Assembly: GCA_035655155.1 (NCBI GenBank)
Contig: DASRVH010000099.1
Coordinates: 1 to 64,000, forward strand
Direction of reading: 5' to 3'
DNA: 64,000 nt
From: Lentisalinibacter sp035655155
GTDB lineage: Bacteria; Pseudomonadota; Gammaproteobacteria; Steroidobacterales; Woeseiaceae
In this document: piece after piece, positions 51,091 through 59,548 of the stretch
Position numbering within the stretch: the stretch's first letter is position 1
How the letters are laid out: the number at the start of each line of letters is the position of its first letter
The notes under the pieces: generated by a model
What the model saw: only the letters and a program-made list of their open reading frames with translations
Told to the model about the DNA's origin: nothing
Databases searched by the model: none
Translations under genes and position numbers: made by a program

Positions 51091-52278
51091 TCAGTGTTCT
51101 GAAAGTTTGCGGGCGACGCGCCGGTAGGCCTCGCGGAACGGGATGCCTTGCTCCGTGACCAGCCGGTTCGCCTCGCCCGCCGCATGCACGCCGGAGTCGA
51201 GCCGGATGTTCTCCGGCCGGAAGGCCACGCCGTCGACGAGTGCGGCCATGATAACCAGCGTGTCGTCGGCGAGATCGATGCCGCGGAACAGCGGCGGCTT
51301 CAGGCGCTGCAGGTCGCGATGGTAACCCGAAGTGAGCTTCGCCGTGACCATCAGGCACTCGTCCAGACAGGCCTGCGCGGTGGCGGGCGCGGCCCGGGCG
51401 AGTTCCAGCACGTCCGGGTTGCGCTTCTGCGGCATGATGGACGAGCCGGTCGTGAACGCCTCCGGCAGGCTCACGTAGGAGAACTCCTGGGTGTAGAACA
51501 ACAGCAGGTCGGCGGCGAGCCGCGCCGTGTCCTGCAGCGTGAGCGTGATCTCGAACAGGAGCCCGCTCTCCGCCTTGCCCCGGGACAGCTGGACGGCCGT
51601 CACGGGTTCTTCCACTTCGGCGAAGCCGAGCGCGTCCGCCGTCTGTCGCCGGTCCAGCGGCAGGCCGGGCGTGCCGTAGCCGGCCGCGCTGCCGAGGGGA
51701 TTCCTGTCGATGCGCCGGCCGGCGGCGCGGAGCCCCTCCGCGTCGTCCCTGAGCGCCGCCGCGAAACCGCCCGCCCACAGGGCCACGGAACTGGGCATGG
51801 CCTGCTGCAGGTGGGTGTAGCCGGGCAGTTCGACTTCCCCCTGGCGTTCGGCGAGGCGATCGAGTGCCGCGGCCAGCGACTCGGCGCCGGTCGCCAGCGT
51901 GGCGGCGGCGTCCTTCAGGTACAGCCTGAGCGCCGCCAGCACCTGGTCGTTGCGCGAGCGGCCGAGATGCACCCGGCCGCCGGCCTCGCCGATGGCATCG
52001 GTGAGCCGGCGCTCGAGCGCGGTGTGGCCGTCCTCGTCCGCCAGCCCGATGTGCCAGTCGCCGGCGGCGTGGGATTCGCCCAGGCGGGTGAGGCCATCGC
52101 GGATGGCGGCGAGGTCGTCGTCGCCGAGCAGCCCGCAGGTGTTCAGCATCTCCGCGTGGGCGATGGAGGCGCGGACGTCGCAGGCGACGAGCCGCTCGTC
52201 GAGCCGGTGGTCCTCGCCGGCGGTGTAGCGCAGCACCCGCTCGTCGAGCGGCGCCCCCTTGTCCCAGAGCCGGCTCAA
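51091..52278 (-). CDS. argH: Argininosuccinate lyase (short form)
   Basis: 395 residues, clearly shorter than the usual 450-470. The fumarase-superfamily signature GSSIMPQKRNPDVLELARAA and the catalytic region PGYTHLQQAMPSS are present, as is DEDGHTALERRLTDAIGEAGGRVHLGRSRNDQV in the N-terminal half. The frame ends at FREAYRRVARKLSEH, so the extra C-terminal segment of long ArgH is missing rather than the active site. It splits argininosuccinate to arginine and fumarate. The start overlaps the argB stop by ATGA. Confidence 0.92.
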   Translation of the reverse strand: MSRLWDKGAPLDERVLRYTAGEDHRLDERLVACDVRASIAHAEMLNTCGLLGDDDLAAIRDGLTRLGESHAAGDWHIGLADEDGHTALERRLTDAIGEAGGRVHLGRSRNDQVLAALRLYLKDAAATLATGAESLAAALDRLAERQGEVELPGYTHLQQAMPSSVALWAGGFAAALRDDAEGLRAAGRRIDRNPLGSAAGYGTPGLPLDRRQTADALGFAEVEEPVTAVQLSRGKAESGLLFEITLTLQDTARLAADLLLFYTQEFSYVSLPEAFTTGSSIMPQKRNPDVLELARAAPATAQACLDECLMVTAKLTSGYHRDLQRLKPPLFRGIDLADDTLVIMAALVDGVAFRPENIRLDSGVHAAGEANRLVTEQGIPFREAYRRVARKLSEH

Positions 52279-53255
52279 GCCCCGCCCCCGGCCGTGTTCC
52301 CGGGATTGTCGCCGACATGACTGCCCGCACTTTCTCCGGGATGCTGTTCTTCAGGCGTCAGCGCCCCGATGTCGTTCACGACCAGCGTGCCCGTGCCCTC
52401 GTTGGTGAAGACCTCCAGCAGCAGGCTGTCCTCCACTTTGTGGGAGATGACGTGGACGCGCTGCACGCCATGCTCCAGCGCTTGGGTGATGGCGGCCGCC
52501 TTGGGCAGCATGCCGTCGGCCAGAGCGCCCTCGGCTCTCAGGTTCTCGAGTCCCTTGCGATCCAGGTAGGAGATGAGCGAGCCCGGATCGGACGCATCCG
52601 CCAGTATGCCGGGGGCGCCGGTGGCGAGGATCAGCTTCTCCGCATCCAGGGCCGCAGCGATTGCGGCGGCGACTGTGTCCGCGTTGATGTTCAGCAGCGT
52701 GCCGTCGGCGTCGGCGGACAGCGGGCTCACCACCGGCATCAGGCCGTTGTCCAGCTGTTTGGAGAGTACCTCGGCGTCCACCCCGTCGATGTCGCCGACG
52801 AAGCCGTAATCGATGGACTCCTCGCCCTCCTGCACGGGCGGGCGCCGGTGGGCGCGGATCAGCCCCGCATCCACCCCGCTGATGCCGACGGCGGGAATCT
52901 GCAGATCGCGGCAGGCGGCCAGGATGCGGGTGTTGATCTGGCCGTTCAGCACCATGGCGGCGACATTCAGCGAGTCGGCATCGGTCACGCGGCGCCCGGC
53001 CACGAACTTCGGATCGAAGCCGAGTGCCTTTGCAAGCTCGGTGGACTGCGGGCCGCCGCCGTGGACGAGCACCACCCGGATGCCCACCTGGTAGAGGATG
53101 CCCACCTGCTCCATCAGGGCGCGGGTGGAGGCGGGGTTCACGAACACGTCGCCGCCGGCCTTCAGCACGAAGACCTTCTTCTTGAACAGCCGGATGTAGG
53201 GCGCCGCATGCTTCAGCGCCGAGACGACGATGGCCCGTTCGCGTTTGCCGATCAT
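52275..53255 (-). CDS. argB: N-acyl-glutamate kinase (ArgB)
   Basis: 326 residues. The amino-acid-kinase motifs are FVLKAGGDVF, VLVHGGGPQSTEL and LNINADTVAAAIAAAL, and a substrate region PAVGISGVDAGLIRAHRRPP. It phosphorylates N-acetyl- or N-acylglutamate. The C-terminal tail (TPEEQHPGESAGSHVG) is about 30 residues beyond the usual end and looks disordered. No acetyltransferase domain is fused, unlike Xanthomonas ArgB. Stop and start overlap with argH and argF' by 4 bp. Confidence 0.92.
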   Translation of the reverse strand: MIGKRERAIVVSALKHAAPYIRLFKKKVFVLKAGGDVFVNPASTRALMEQVGILYQVGIRVVLVHGGGPQSTELAKALGFDPKFVAGRRVTDADSLNVAAMVLNGQINTRILAACRDLQIPAVGISGVDAGLIRAHRRPPVQEGEESIDYGFVGDIDGVDAEVLSKQLDNGLMPVVSPLSADADGTLLNINADTVAAAIAAALDAEKLILATGAPGILADASDPGSLISYLDRKGLENLRAEGALADGMLPKAAAITQALEHGVQRVHVISHKVEDSLLLEVFTNEGTGTLVVNDIGALTPEEQHPGESAGSHVGDNPGNTAGGGA

Positions 53256-54259
53256 GCTCCGCCTCCCAGCATCCGATGCAGCACGGCCATCTGGGCGAGC
53301 ATGCGGTTGCGCGCTTCCTGGATCACGACGCTACGAGGGCCGTCCAGGATGCGGTCGGCCACCACCACACCGCGGCGCACCGGCAGGCAGTGCATGAAGC
53401 GGCAGTCGGCAGCGGCGTTGCCGAACCAGGGCTCGTCGACGCACCAGTCGACGTGCTCGCGGCGCAGCTTCTCGTCCTCCACGCGGTCGCCGTAGTGGCG
53501 GGTGGACGACCAGGACTTCGCGTAGATGACGTGGGCGCCCTCCATGGCCTCGGCGCGGTCGTCGGTCTCGCGGACGGAGCCGCCGCTCGTCTCCGCGGCG
53601 GACTTCGCCTTTGCCATGATCGACTCCGGCAGCTCGAAGCCTTCCGGGCGCAGCACGGTCACATCCATGCCCCGGGCGGCCGCCATGTGGACGGTGGCCG
53701 CCGGCACGGCCAGCGGCAGCGCCTTCGGATGGTAGGCCCAGGACAGCACGAACCTGCCGCCCCGGGCCGGGATGGCGAGATCGTCCATCGTCTTCCAGTC
53801 GGCGAGGCTCTGGCAGGGGTGATTCACCGCCGATTCCATGTTGATCAGCGGCGTGTCGATCAACGCCTCGAGTTCCCGGTACGGCTTCTCCGCCAGGTCG
53901 TTCTCCAGGTTGCGCCGCTCCGCGAAGACGCGGATGCCGATCGCATCCCCGTACGAGGCGATCACGGGTACGGCCTCGCTGATGTGCTCCGCGGCCGAGC
54001 CGTCCATCACGATGCCGTGACGGGTCTCCAGGCCGTGGATGGACATGTCCGGCGAGATCACGAACGAGCCGCCGCCCAGACGCACCATGGCGGCCTGGAA
54101 GGAGGCCAGCGTGCGCAGGCTGGGGGAGAGGAACAGCAGCGAGAGCACCTTGCCCTCCAGCGCCCGGGGCTCGGGTTTCTCGTCCAGCCGTCCGGCCAGC
54201 GTGATCAGTTCGGCGATCTCTTCGCGCTCGAAGTCTGCGAGGTCGTTGAATGTCTTCAT
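53252..54259 (-). CDS. argF': N-acyl-ornithine carbamoyltransferase (AOTCase/SOTCase clade)
   Basis: 335 residues. The carbamoyl-phosphate loop is SPSLRTLASFQ, not the STRTR of ordinary ArgF. HPCQSLAD, LSWAYHPKALPLAVP, IYAKSW and MHCLPVRR all match the N-acetyl- and N-succinylornithine transcarbamylases rather than ornithine carbamoyltransferase. Aligned from memory with Bacteroides SOTCase, residue 90 (Pro there, Glu92 in Xanthomonas AOTCase) is Ala (MDGSAAEH), and Trp75 is His. It probably carbamoylates an N-acylated ornithine, so a citrulline deacylase is needed elsewhere. It begins 22 bp after the argD stop. Confidence 0.88.
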   Translation of the reverse strand: MKTFNDLADFEREEIAELITLAGRLDEKPEPRALEGKVLSLLFLSPSLRTLASFQAAMVRLGGGSFVISPDMSIHGLETRHGIVMDGSAAEHISEAVPVIASYGDAIGIRVFAERRNLENDLAEKPYRELEALIDTPLINMESAVNHPCQSLADWKTMDDLAIPARGGRFVLSWAYHPKALPLAVPAATVHMAAARGMDVTVLRPEGFELPESIMAKAKSAAETSGGSVRETDDRAEAMEGAHVIYAKSWSSTRHYGDRVEDEKLRREHVDWCVDEPWFGNAAADCRFMHCLPVRRGVVVADRILDGPRSVVIQEARNRMLAQMAVLHRMLGGGA

Positions 54260-54281
54260 GTTGTCGTTCCGGAGTAATCGG

Positions 54282-55505
54282 TTATTCGTTGGAGATCTGG
54301 ATGTCGGCGAGCGCCTGCGCCAGGTGCTCGACGTGGCCGGCGTCGATCACGTAGGGCGGCAGCAACCGCAGCACGGCGGGATCGCCGCTGGTGCCCGTGA
54401 GTATGTCACGCTCGAGCAGCGCGTCGCGCACCCGGGCCGCGGGCACGGTGCAGCGCAGGCCGAGCAGCAGCCCCTTGCCCTGGATGCCGGCCACCGGTCC
54501 CGTCACGCAGGTCGAGCGGATCTGCGCCTCGCGTTCGCGCACGTTGTCCATCAGCCCCTCGCCGGTGATGGTGTCCACCACGGCCTCGATGGCGGCGGAG
54601 GCGACCGGCCCGCCGCCGAAGGTGGTGCCCAGGTCGCCGGGGCGCAATTCCGCCGCCAGCGCGTCGGTGGCGAGCAGCGCACCGCAGGGAAAGCCGCCGC
54701 CGAGGGACTTGGCCGCGGTGACGATGTCCGCCGCGACGCCCGCGTGCTGGATGGCGAAGGGCAGCCCGGAGCGACCCGTGCCGCATTGCACCTCGTCGGC
54801 GATGAAAACCGCCCCGTGGGCTTTGGCCGCGTCGCCCAGCGCCCGCAGGAACGCCGGTGCCAGGTCGAAGGCGCCGGCCACGCCCTGCACGGGCTCGACG
54901 ATGACGGCGGCGGTGCCGTCGTCCACGGCGTGGCGCGCCGCCTCGGCGTCGTCGCGGGGCACGAAGGTCACGTCGAAGGGCAGGTCGGGGAAGGCGTACC
55001 AGCGCTTGCGGCTGCCCCAGGTCACGGCGGCCGCCGCGGTGCTGCGGCCGTGGAAGGCGTGTTCCACCGCCACCACCTTGCGCCGCCCGGTGGCGAGACA
55101 GGCGATCCTGAGCGCGTTCTCGTTGGCCTCGGCGCCGCTGTTCACGAACAGCGCGCGGGTGAGGTGGCCCGGCGCGAACGCGGTCAGCTTTTCCGCGGCC
55201 CGGGCGCGCACCGCCAGCGGCGACATATTGCTCTGGAACAGCAGTGTCTTCATCTGCCGCTCGATGGCGGAGATCAGCGCCGGGTGGTCGTAGCCGAGCG
55301 CGGTGACTGCATGGCCGCCGTAGAAGTCCAGGATCTCGCGGCCGTCGGCCGTCTTCAGCCAGACGCCGTGGGCGCTCACCGGCTCGATGGACAGATGGGG
55401 ATAGACCGGCAGGGTGCAGGCGGCCTCGACGGCGGCGGCGCTGCGGTTGGCGCCTGGGTTTGTGTCCGGGTTCGTGTCCGTGTTCGTATCCATGGGCGCC
55501 CTCAT
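54282..55505 (-). CDS. argD: N-acyl-ornithine aminotransferase (ArgD)
   Basis: 407 residues, fold-type I PLP enzyme. Motifs: GGHAVTALGYDHP, NSGAEANENALRIA, FHGRSTAA, EPVQGVAGA, ADEVQCGTGRSG and the Schiff-base Lys in TAAKSLGGGFPCGA. It transaminates N-acyl-glutamate semialdehyde to N-acyl-ornithine. The N-terminal tail carries a short DTN(T/P) repeat. The ATG at 55505 overlaps the argC stop by ATGA; an in-frame ATG at 55490 is an alternative. Succinyl- and acetyl-ornithine enzymes cannot be told apart from sequence alone. Confidence 0.9.
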   Translation of the reverse strand: MRAPMDTNTDTNPDTNPGANRSAAAVEAACTLPVYPHLSIEPVSAHGVWLKTADGREILDFYGGHAVTALGYDHPALISAIERQMKTLLFQSNMSPLAVRARAAEKLTAFAPGHLTRALFVNSGAEANENALRIACLATGRRKVVAVEHAFHGRSTAAAAVTWGSRKRWYAFPDLPFDVTFVPRDDAEAARHAVDDGTAAVIVEPVQGVAGAFDLAPAFLRALGDAAKAHGAVFIADEVQCGTGRSGLPFAIQHAGVAADIVTAAKSLGGGFPCGALLATDALAAELRPGDLGTTFGGGPVASAAIEAVVDTITGEGLMDNVREREAQIRSTCVTGPVAGIQGKGLLLGLRCTVPAARVRDALLERDILTGTSGDPAVLRLLPPYVIDAGHVEHLAQALADIQISNE

Positions 55506-56605
55506 ATCCAGCCGGGGGCCGGCTGCGTGAGACCCGCGGTCTCCGGCAGCGACCACAGCCGGTTCATCCATTGCATGGCGCCGCCGGCGGCGCCTTTCAG
55601 CAGGTTGTCGATGACCACGAACACGGCGGCCGTGGAGCCGTCTGCGGCCACGCCGATGTGGGCGTAGTTGCTGCCGGCCACGTCCTTCACCCGGGGCGTA
55701 CCGTCCACGATGCGCACGAAGGGTGAGTCCCTGTAGTAGTCGGTCAGCGCGGCGGCGAGTGCGTCCCGGTCGGCGCCGGCGGCCAGCGGCGCCTGCAGCG
55801 TGGAGTGGATGCCGCGGGCGAACGGGCCGGAGTGGGGGATGAAACTGAAGTTCGCGGCGACCCCCGTGGCCGCCTCCGACAGCGCGGCGATCTCCGGCGC
55901 GTGCCGGTGCGCCAGCGGCTTGTAGGCGAACAGGTTGCTGTGGCGCTCCGGATGATGGGTGGTCGCCGTGGGGCTGCGGCCCGAACCGGTGCTGCCGGTG
56001 ATGCCTGCCACGAACACGGTGGGGTGGATCAGGCCGGCGGCGAGCAGCGGCACCGCTCCGAGCAGCACCGAGGTGGCGAAGCAGCCGGGATGCGCCGCAT
56101 GGTCGGTGTCCGTCGCGGCCCGCTGCTCGGGCACTGCGCAGCGGAACGCGTCGAAGAGTTCGGGCGCGCCGTGGTCCTGCCCGTACACCGCCTCGAATGC
56201 CGCGCGGGCAGGGAAACGGAAATCGGCCGAGGCGTCCACGATGTGCAGGCGGCTGCCCGCGCTCTCGGCGTCGACGAGCAGTTGCGCCAGCATCGGCGCC
56301 GAGGCGCCGTGGGGGGCCGCGGAGAATACCGCCAGCTCCTCGTGCCGCTGCAACAGCGCCGGCACGTCGTCCGGGCCGACGAATGCGGCGTCCCCGTAGG
56401 CGGCGCCGAGCTGGGGGAACGTGGCCGCCACCGGCTCGCCGGCGCGGCTGCCGGAGACGGCCGCGGCCAGCGTCAGGTTCGGGTGGCCGGTCAGCAGGCG
56501 CAGGAACTCGCCCGCCACGTAGCCGGTGCCGCCGAGCACCAGCGTCGGGATCGTTGCGGCCGGGCTTGCAGTGACCGGGGTTGTGGCGTCTGTCCGGGCG
56601 CTCAC
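55502..56605 (-). CDS. argC: N-acyl-gamma-glutamyl-phosphate reductase (ArgC)
   Basis: 367 residues. The NADP-binding turn is VLGGTGYVAGEFLRLL, the catalytic Cys lies in AAHPGCFATSVLLG, and the substrate domain has GITGSTGSGRSPTATTHHPERHSN. It reduces N-acyl-glutamyl phosphate to the semialdehyde. Start GTG at 56605, whose GTGA overlaps the stop of the P-loop gene. About 18 N-terminal residues precede the Rossmann turn. Confidence 0.92.
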   Translation of the reverse strand: MSARTDATTPVTASPAATIPTLVLGGTGYVAGEFLRLLTGHPNLTLAAAVSGSRAGEPVAATFPQLGAAYGDAAFVGPDDVPALLQRHEELAVFSAAPHGASAPMLAQLLVDAESAGSRLHIVDASADFRFPARAAFEAVYGQDHGAPELFDAFRCAVPEQRAATDTDHAAHPGCFATSVLLGAVPLLAAGLIHPTVFVAGITGSTGSGRSPTATTHHPERHSNLFAYKPLAHRHAPEIAALSEAATGVAANFSFIPHSGPFARGIHSTLQAPLAAGADRDALAAALTDYYRDSPFVRIVDGTPRVKDVAGSNYAHIGVAADGSTAAVFVVIDNLLKGAAGGAMQWMNRLWSLPETAGLTQPAPGWI

Positions 56606-57666
56606 CGGCGTTCTCCGCCGAGCCCGACGTGGCCTGCCACCAGATCCCCCAGGCGCACCCCGTCGGTCAGTGCGTTGACGGCCTCGACGCCGAGATCCCG
56701 GACGATCATGTCGATGCCGACCGCGTTGTCCGTGGCCGGGCCCGTGACCACCACCGGCTCGATGCCGTGGGTCTCGCGTAGCAGCTTCACGCCGCCCCAG
56801 GCCGCCACCGGGTCGTTGGCGCACAGCACCACCGCCGTGAAGGCGTCCTTCAGCGCGGGATCGTTCAGGATGGCCGACACGCCATAAGGCCCGAGGATGC
56901 CGTCGCCGAGTTCCATCACGATGGCCTCCGGCCGCGCCTCCGCGAGCTTGTTCAGCAGCGAGCGGGTGAGCGCCGGCCCGTTCGCCGCGCTGGTGGTCAC
57001 GACGCCGAAGTCCATGAACAGCAGGCCGTCCTCGGCGCCGGCGTCCTCCATGGCCAGCACGTCCCGGCGCAGCGACACGCCGGTGGCCTTGCCCGCCGCC
57101 ACCCGGTGGCGGTTGTGGCGCAGCCGGCTGACGATGGCGCAGGCCGCCGCCGTCTTGCCGGAATCCATGCAGGTGCCGGCCAGGGCGACGACGGGCACGC
57201 CGCGGACGTCGAGCGCCGCCTCGTAGTCCAGCGGGAACTCGCCCACCCTGGCGGGCACGCCGATGCGCTCGCCGAGATAAGGGAACGTGAGCACGGTGCC
57301 GAGCACCCGGCAGTCGAACGGGGGGCCGACGTCCGGGTTGGCGGAGTCGCAGATGCCGAGCACGCCGCCGATGTTCAGGAGCTGCACGGTGTCGCCGGCG
57401 GCCAGGACCTTCGGCAGGTGGCCCGAATAGCCCCGGAGCGCCTTGCGGTGGCCGAGCGCGCCGACGATGACGTCGCCCCGCTTCACCGTGGCCATGCGCC
57501 CGCTGGTGAGCTCCATGGTGTTGTAACGGGTCTTGTTGTTCAGCACCTCGACGGCGACGAGCACGCCCTCCTCGCAGGGGATCTCCTCCGACAGGCGCAG
57601 CTCGCGCCCCAGCTCGTGGTGCTGGGCCACCGAGGCGATCTTGTCGACGACCACGCTGCGCATCAT
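56602..57666 (-). CDS. Unrecognised BioD/DUF1611-like P-loop protein embedded in the arg operon
   Basis: 354 residues. An N-terminal beta-rich domain (1-150; VKRGDVIVGALGHRKALRGYSGHLP) matches nothing I know. The C-terminal part has a deviant Walker A, GTCMDSGKT (164-172), as in dethiobiotin synthetase and DUF1611, then AGKATGVSLRRDVLAMEDAG, LFMDFGVVTTS and VMELGDGILGPYG. It is translationally coupled to argG (ATGA) and to argC (GTGA), implying a role in arginine synthesis. DUF1611 includes, as I recall, the D-glutamate N-acetyltransferase DgcN, so glutamate N-acylation is an attractive but unproven guess. Confidence 0.85.
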   Translation of the reverse strand: MMRSVVVDKIASVAQHHELGRELRLSEEIPCEEGVLVAVEVLNNKTRYNTMELTSGRMATVKRGDVIVGALGHRKALRGYSGHLPKVLAAGDTVQLLNIGGVLGICDSANPDVGPPFDCRVLGTVLTFPYLGERIGVPARVGEFPLDYEAALDVRGVPVVALAGTCMDSGKTAAACAIVSRLRHNRHRVAAGKATGVSLRRDVLAMEDAGAEDGLLFMDFGVVTTSAANGPALTRSLLNKLAEARPEAIVMELGDGILGPYGVSAILNDPALKDAFTAVVLCANDPVAAWGGVKLLRETHGIEPVVVTGPATDNAVGIDMIVRDLGVEAVNALTDGVRLGDLVAGHVGLGGERR

Positions 57667-58901
57667 CCGTCCTCCGCCTGGCGGGCCGCGCGGGTCTGCA
57701 GCATGCCGGTGAGCGACAGGATGCGCGCGTGGCCGAGCGCGTCCGCCGGGGTCCACTCGCCGGCCGCCTCGCCGTAAACGCCCTTGCTGGCGGCCATCAG
57801 CGAGTACGGCGACGCGACGCCTTCCACCAAGAGGCTGCCGGGCCGCAGCTGCACCGTGACCTCGCCGGTCACCCGCGCCTGGGACGAGGCCAGCAGCGCC
57901 TCGATGTCGCGGCACACGGGGTCGAGCTGGCGGCCCTCGTGCACGAAGTCGCCGTAGGCGGCGGCCACCGTGTCCTTGATGCGCTGCTGGGGACCGCTCA
58001 GCACCAGCTTCTCGAGCTCCCGATGGGCGGTCAGCAGGATCTCCGCGGCCGGGGCCTCGAAGGCCACCCGTCCCTTGGTGCCCAGGATGGTGTCGCCCAG
58101 GTGGATGCCGCGGCCGATGGCGAAGCTGCCGCCCAGGGTTTCCAGCTGCTCTATCAGCGCCACGGGCTCCAGTTTCTCGCCGTCGATGGAAACCGGCCGG
58201 CCCTGCTCGAAACCGATGCGGTGGCTCTCCGGCGCGCGGGCCTCCGCCAGTACGCCCGACGACAGCACCCAGGCCTCCTCCGGGATGGAGCCGCTGGAGT
58301 CGAGCGTCTCGCGGCCGCCGATCGTCACGCCCCAGAGCCCCCGGTTGATGGAGTAGGCGGAGCCGGACTTCGGCACCGGCATGCCGTGCTCCTCCAGGTA
58401 GGCGAGCTGATCCTGCCGCGCCCAGCTGTTGTCGCGCACCGGCGCCAGCACCTCGAGCGCGGGGTTCAGCGTGCGCAGCGCCACCTCGAAGCGCACCTGG
58501 TCGTTGCCGGCGGCGGTGCAGCCGTGGGCCACCGTGTCGGCGCCGTGCTCGGCGGCGGCCGCGGCCATGCGCGCCGCCTGGATGCCGCGCTCGGCGCCCA
58601 CGCACAGCGGATACAGTCCGCCCCGGCGCACGTTGCCGGCGATGAGCCAGCGCAACACCTGGTCGAAGAAGGCCTGGCGGGCGTCGATCAGGAGGTGCTC
58701 CGCGGCGCCGAGTGCCTCGGAGCGCGCCGCCAGTTCCCGCCGTGCGTCCTCGTCGATGCCGCCGGTGTCCACCGTGACGGTGATGACCGGGCGGCCGTAG
58801 TTCTCCTTCAGCCAGGGCACGCAGAAAGAGGTGTCCAGCCCGCCGGAGTAGGCGAGCAGAATGGGAGAGTCCTGGCCGGAAAAGGTGGGCTGGGCATTCA
58901 T
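57663..58901 (-). CDS. argG: Argininosuccinate synthase
   Basis: 412 residues. The ATP pyrophosphatase loop is LLAYSGGLDTSFCVPWLK, with VAHGCTAAGNDQVRFE, SINRGLWGVTIGGRE and FAIGRGIHLGDTILGTKGRV. It joins citrulline and aspartate to argininosuccinate. The GLYPLCVGAERGIQ block and order of motifs resemble the bacteroidete-type ArgG branch, which fits the cluster order. The ATG overlaps the argR stop by 4 bp, and its stop overlaps the P-loop gene start. Confidence 0.93.
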   Translation of the reverse strand: MNAQPTFSGQDSPILLAYSGGLDTSFCVPWLKENYGRPVITVTVDTGGIDEDARRELAARSEALGAAEHLLIDARQAFFDQVLRWLIAGNVRRGGLYPLCVGAERGIQAARMAAAAAEHGADTVAHGCTAAGNDQVRFEVALRTLNPALEVLAPVRDNSWARQDQLAYLEEHGMPVPKSGSAYSINRGLWGVTIGGRETLDSSGSIPEEAWVLSSGVLAEARAPESHRIGFEQGRPVSIDGEKLEPVALIEQLETLGGSFAIGRGIHLGDTILGTKGRVAFEAPAAEILLTAHRELEKLVLSGPQQRIKDTVAAAYGDFVHEGRQLDPVCRDIEALLASSQARVTGEVTVQLRPGSLLVEGVASPYSLMAASKGVYGEAAGEWTPADALGHARILSLTGMLQTRAARQAEDG

Positions 58902-59377
58902 GGGGTGCGCTCCGCGAAGATGTCGTTGAGTCGGGATTCCAGTCGGGCGCTCGCCGCCGCGCCGGGCGTGGCCACGAAGATGGTGTCGTCGCCGGACAGC
59001 GTGCCGACGATCTCCGGCCAGCGGCTGCGGTCGAGCGCCACCGCCACCCGCTGGGCGGCGCCGATGCCGGTCTGCACCACCACCAGGTTCGCGCCGGCGC
59101 GTTTCACGGCGCGCACGAAGCCGGCCACCTCGTCGAAGGCACCGCCGGGCGCGCTGGTTCCAGCCATGGCGGGGTCGGCCGCGCGCAGCCGGTAACCCTC
59201 GGCCTCCTTGGCCGCGCCGAGGATGCGCAGGTCGCGGGAGACGCTGGATTGGGTCGCCTCGAAGCCGAGTTCGTGCAGCACGCGCACCAGTTCGCCCTGG
59301 GTGGCGACGGGACGCTCACGCAGGACCGCCGCAATGGCGCGGCGACGCTCGATCTGTTGTTCGGCGCTGGCGGGCAT
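58898..59377 (-). CDS. argR: Arginine repressor ArgR
   Basis: 159 residues. The N-terminal winged helix has ATQGELVRVLHELGFEATQSSVSRDLRILG. The C-terminal hexamerisation and arginine-binding domain contains VVVQTGIGAAQRVAVALD and GTLSGDDTIFVAT, with the Asp pair that contacts arginine. It probably represses the operon that it begins, through ARG-box-like half sites upstream (59387-59425). First gene of the arg operon. Confidence 0.93.
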   Translation of the reverse strand: MPASAEQQIERRRAIAAVLRERPVATQGELVRVLHELGFEATQSSVSRDLRILGAAKEAEGYRLRAADPAMAGTSAPGGAFDEVAGFVRAVKRAGANLVVVQTGIGAAQRVAVALDRSRWPEIVGTLSGDDTIFVATPGAAASARLESRLNDIFAERTP

Positions 59378-59386
59378 GATCGGTTA

Positions 59387-59435
59387 TCTGAATAAATTTG
59401 CGCATATTTGTACTTGAATGCGCATAGCAGGTCAA
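59387..59435 (-). promoter_or_regulatory. argR operon promoter with ArgR half-sites
   Basis: TCTGAATAAATTTGCGCA (plus strand 59387-59404) has a perfect left half of the ARG box, and a second TGAAT occurs 26 bp on at 59415-59419. TATGCGCA is directly repeated 20 bp apart on the minus strand. A minus-strand -35 TTGACC (59435-59430) and -10 TACAAA (59412-59407) with 17-bp spacing overlap these sites. Confidence 0.5.
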
Positions 59436-59548
59436 GGCTGCCGAAACAGCATTTTCCGGTTAACCTGCGCGCTCCGGTATTGCGACTATTACGGCATTTG
59501 AGCGATTGCCGCATCTGGATGCCGGGCACACGCGCAACGGGAGGAGAC

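Noticed and set aside
56602..58605. Apparent fusion of the P-loop protein with an upstream segment inside argG
   Set aside because: The upstream part is a shifted frame of argG. The ATGATG at 57666 and the 4-bp overlap define the real start.
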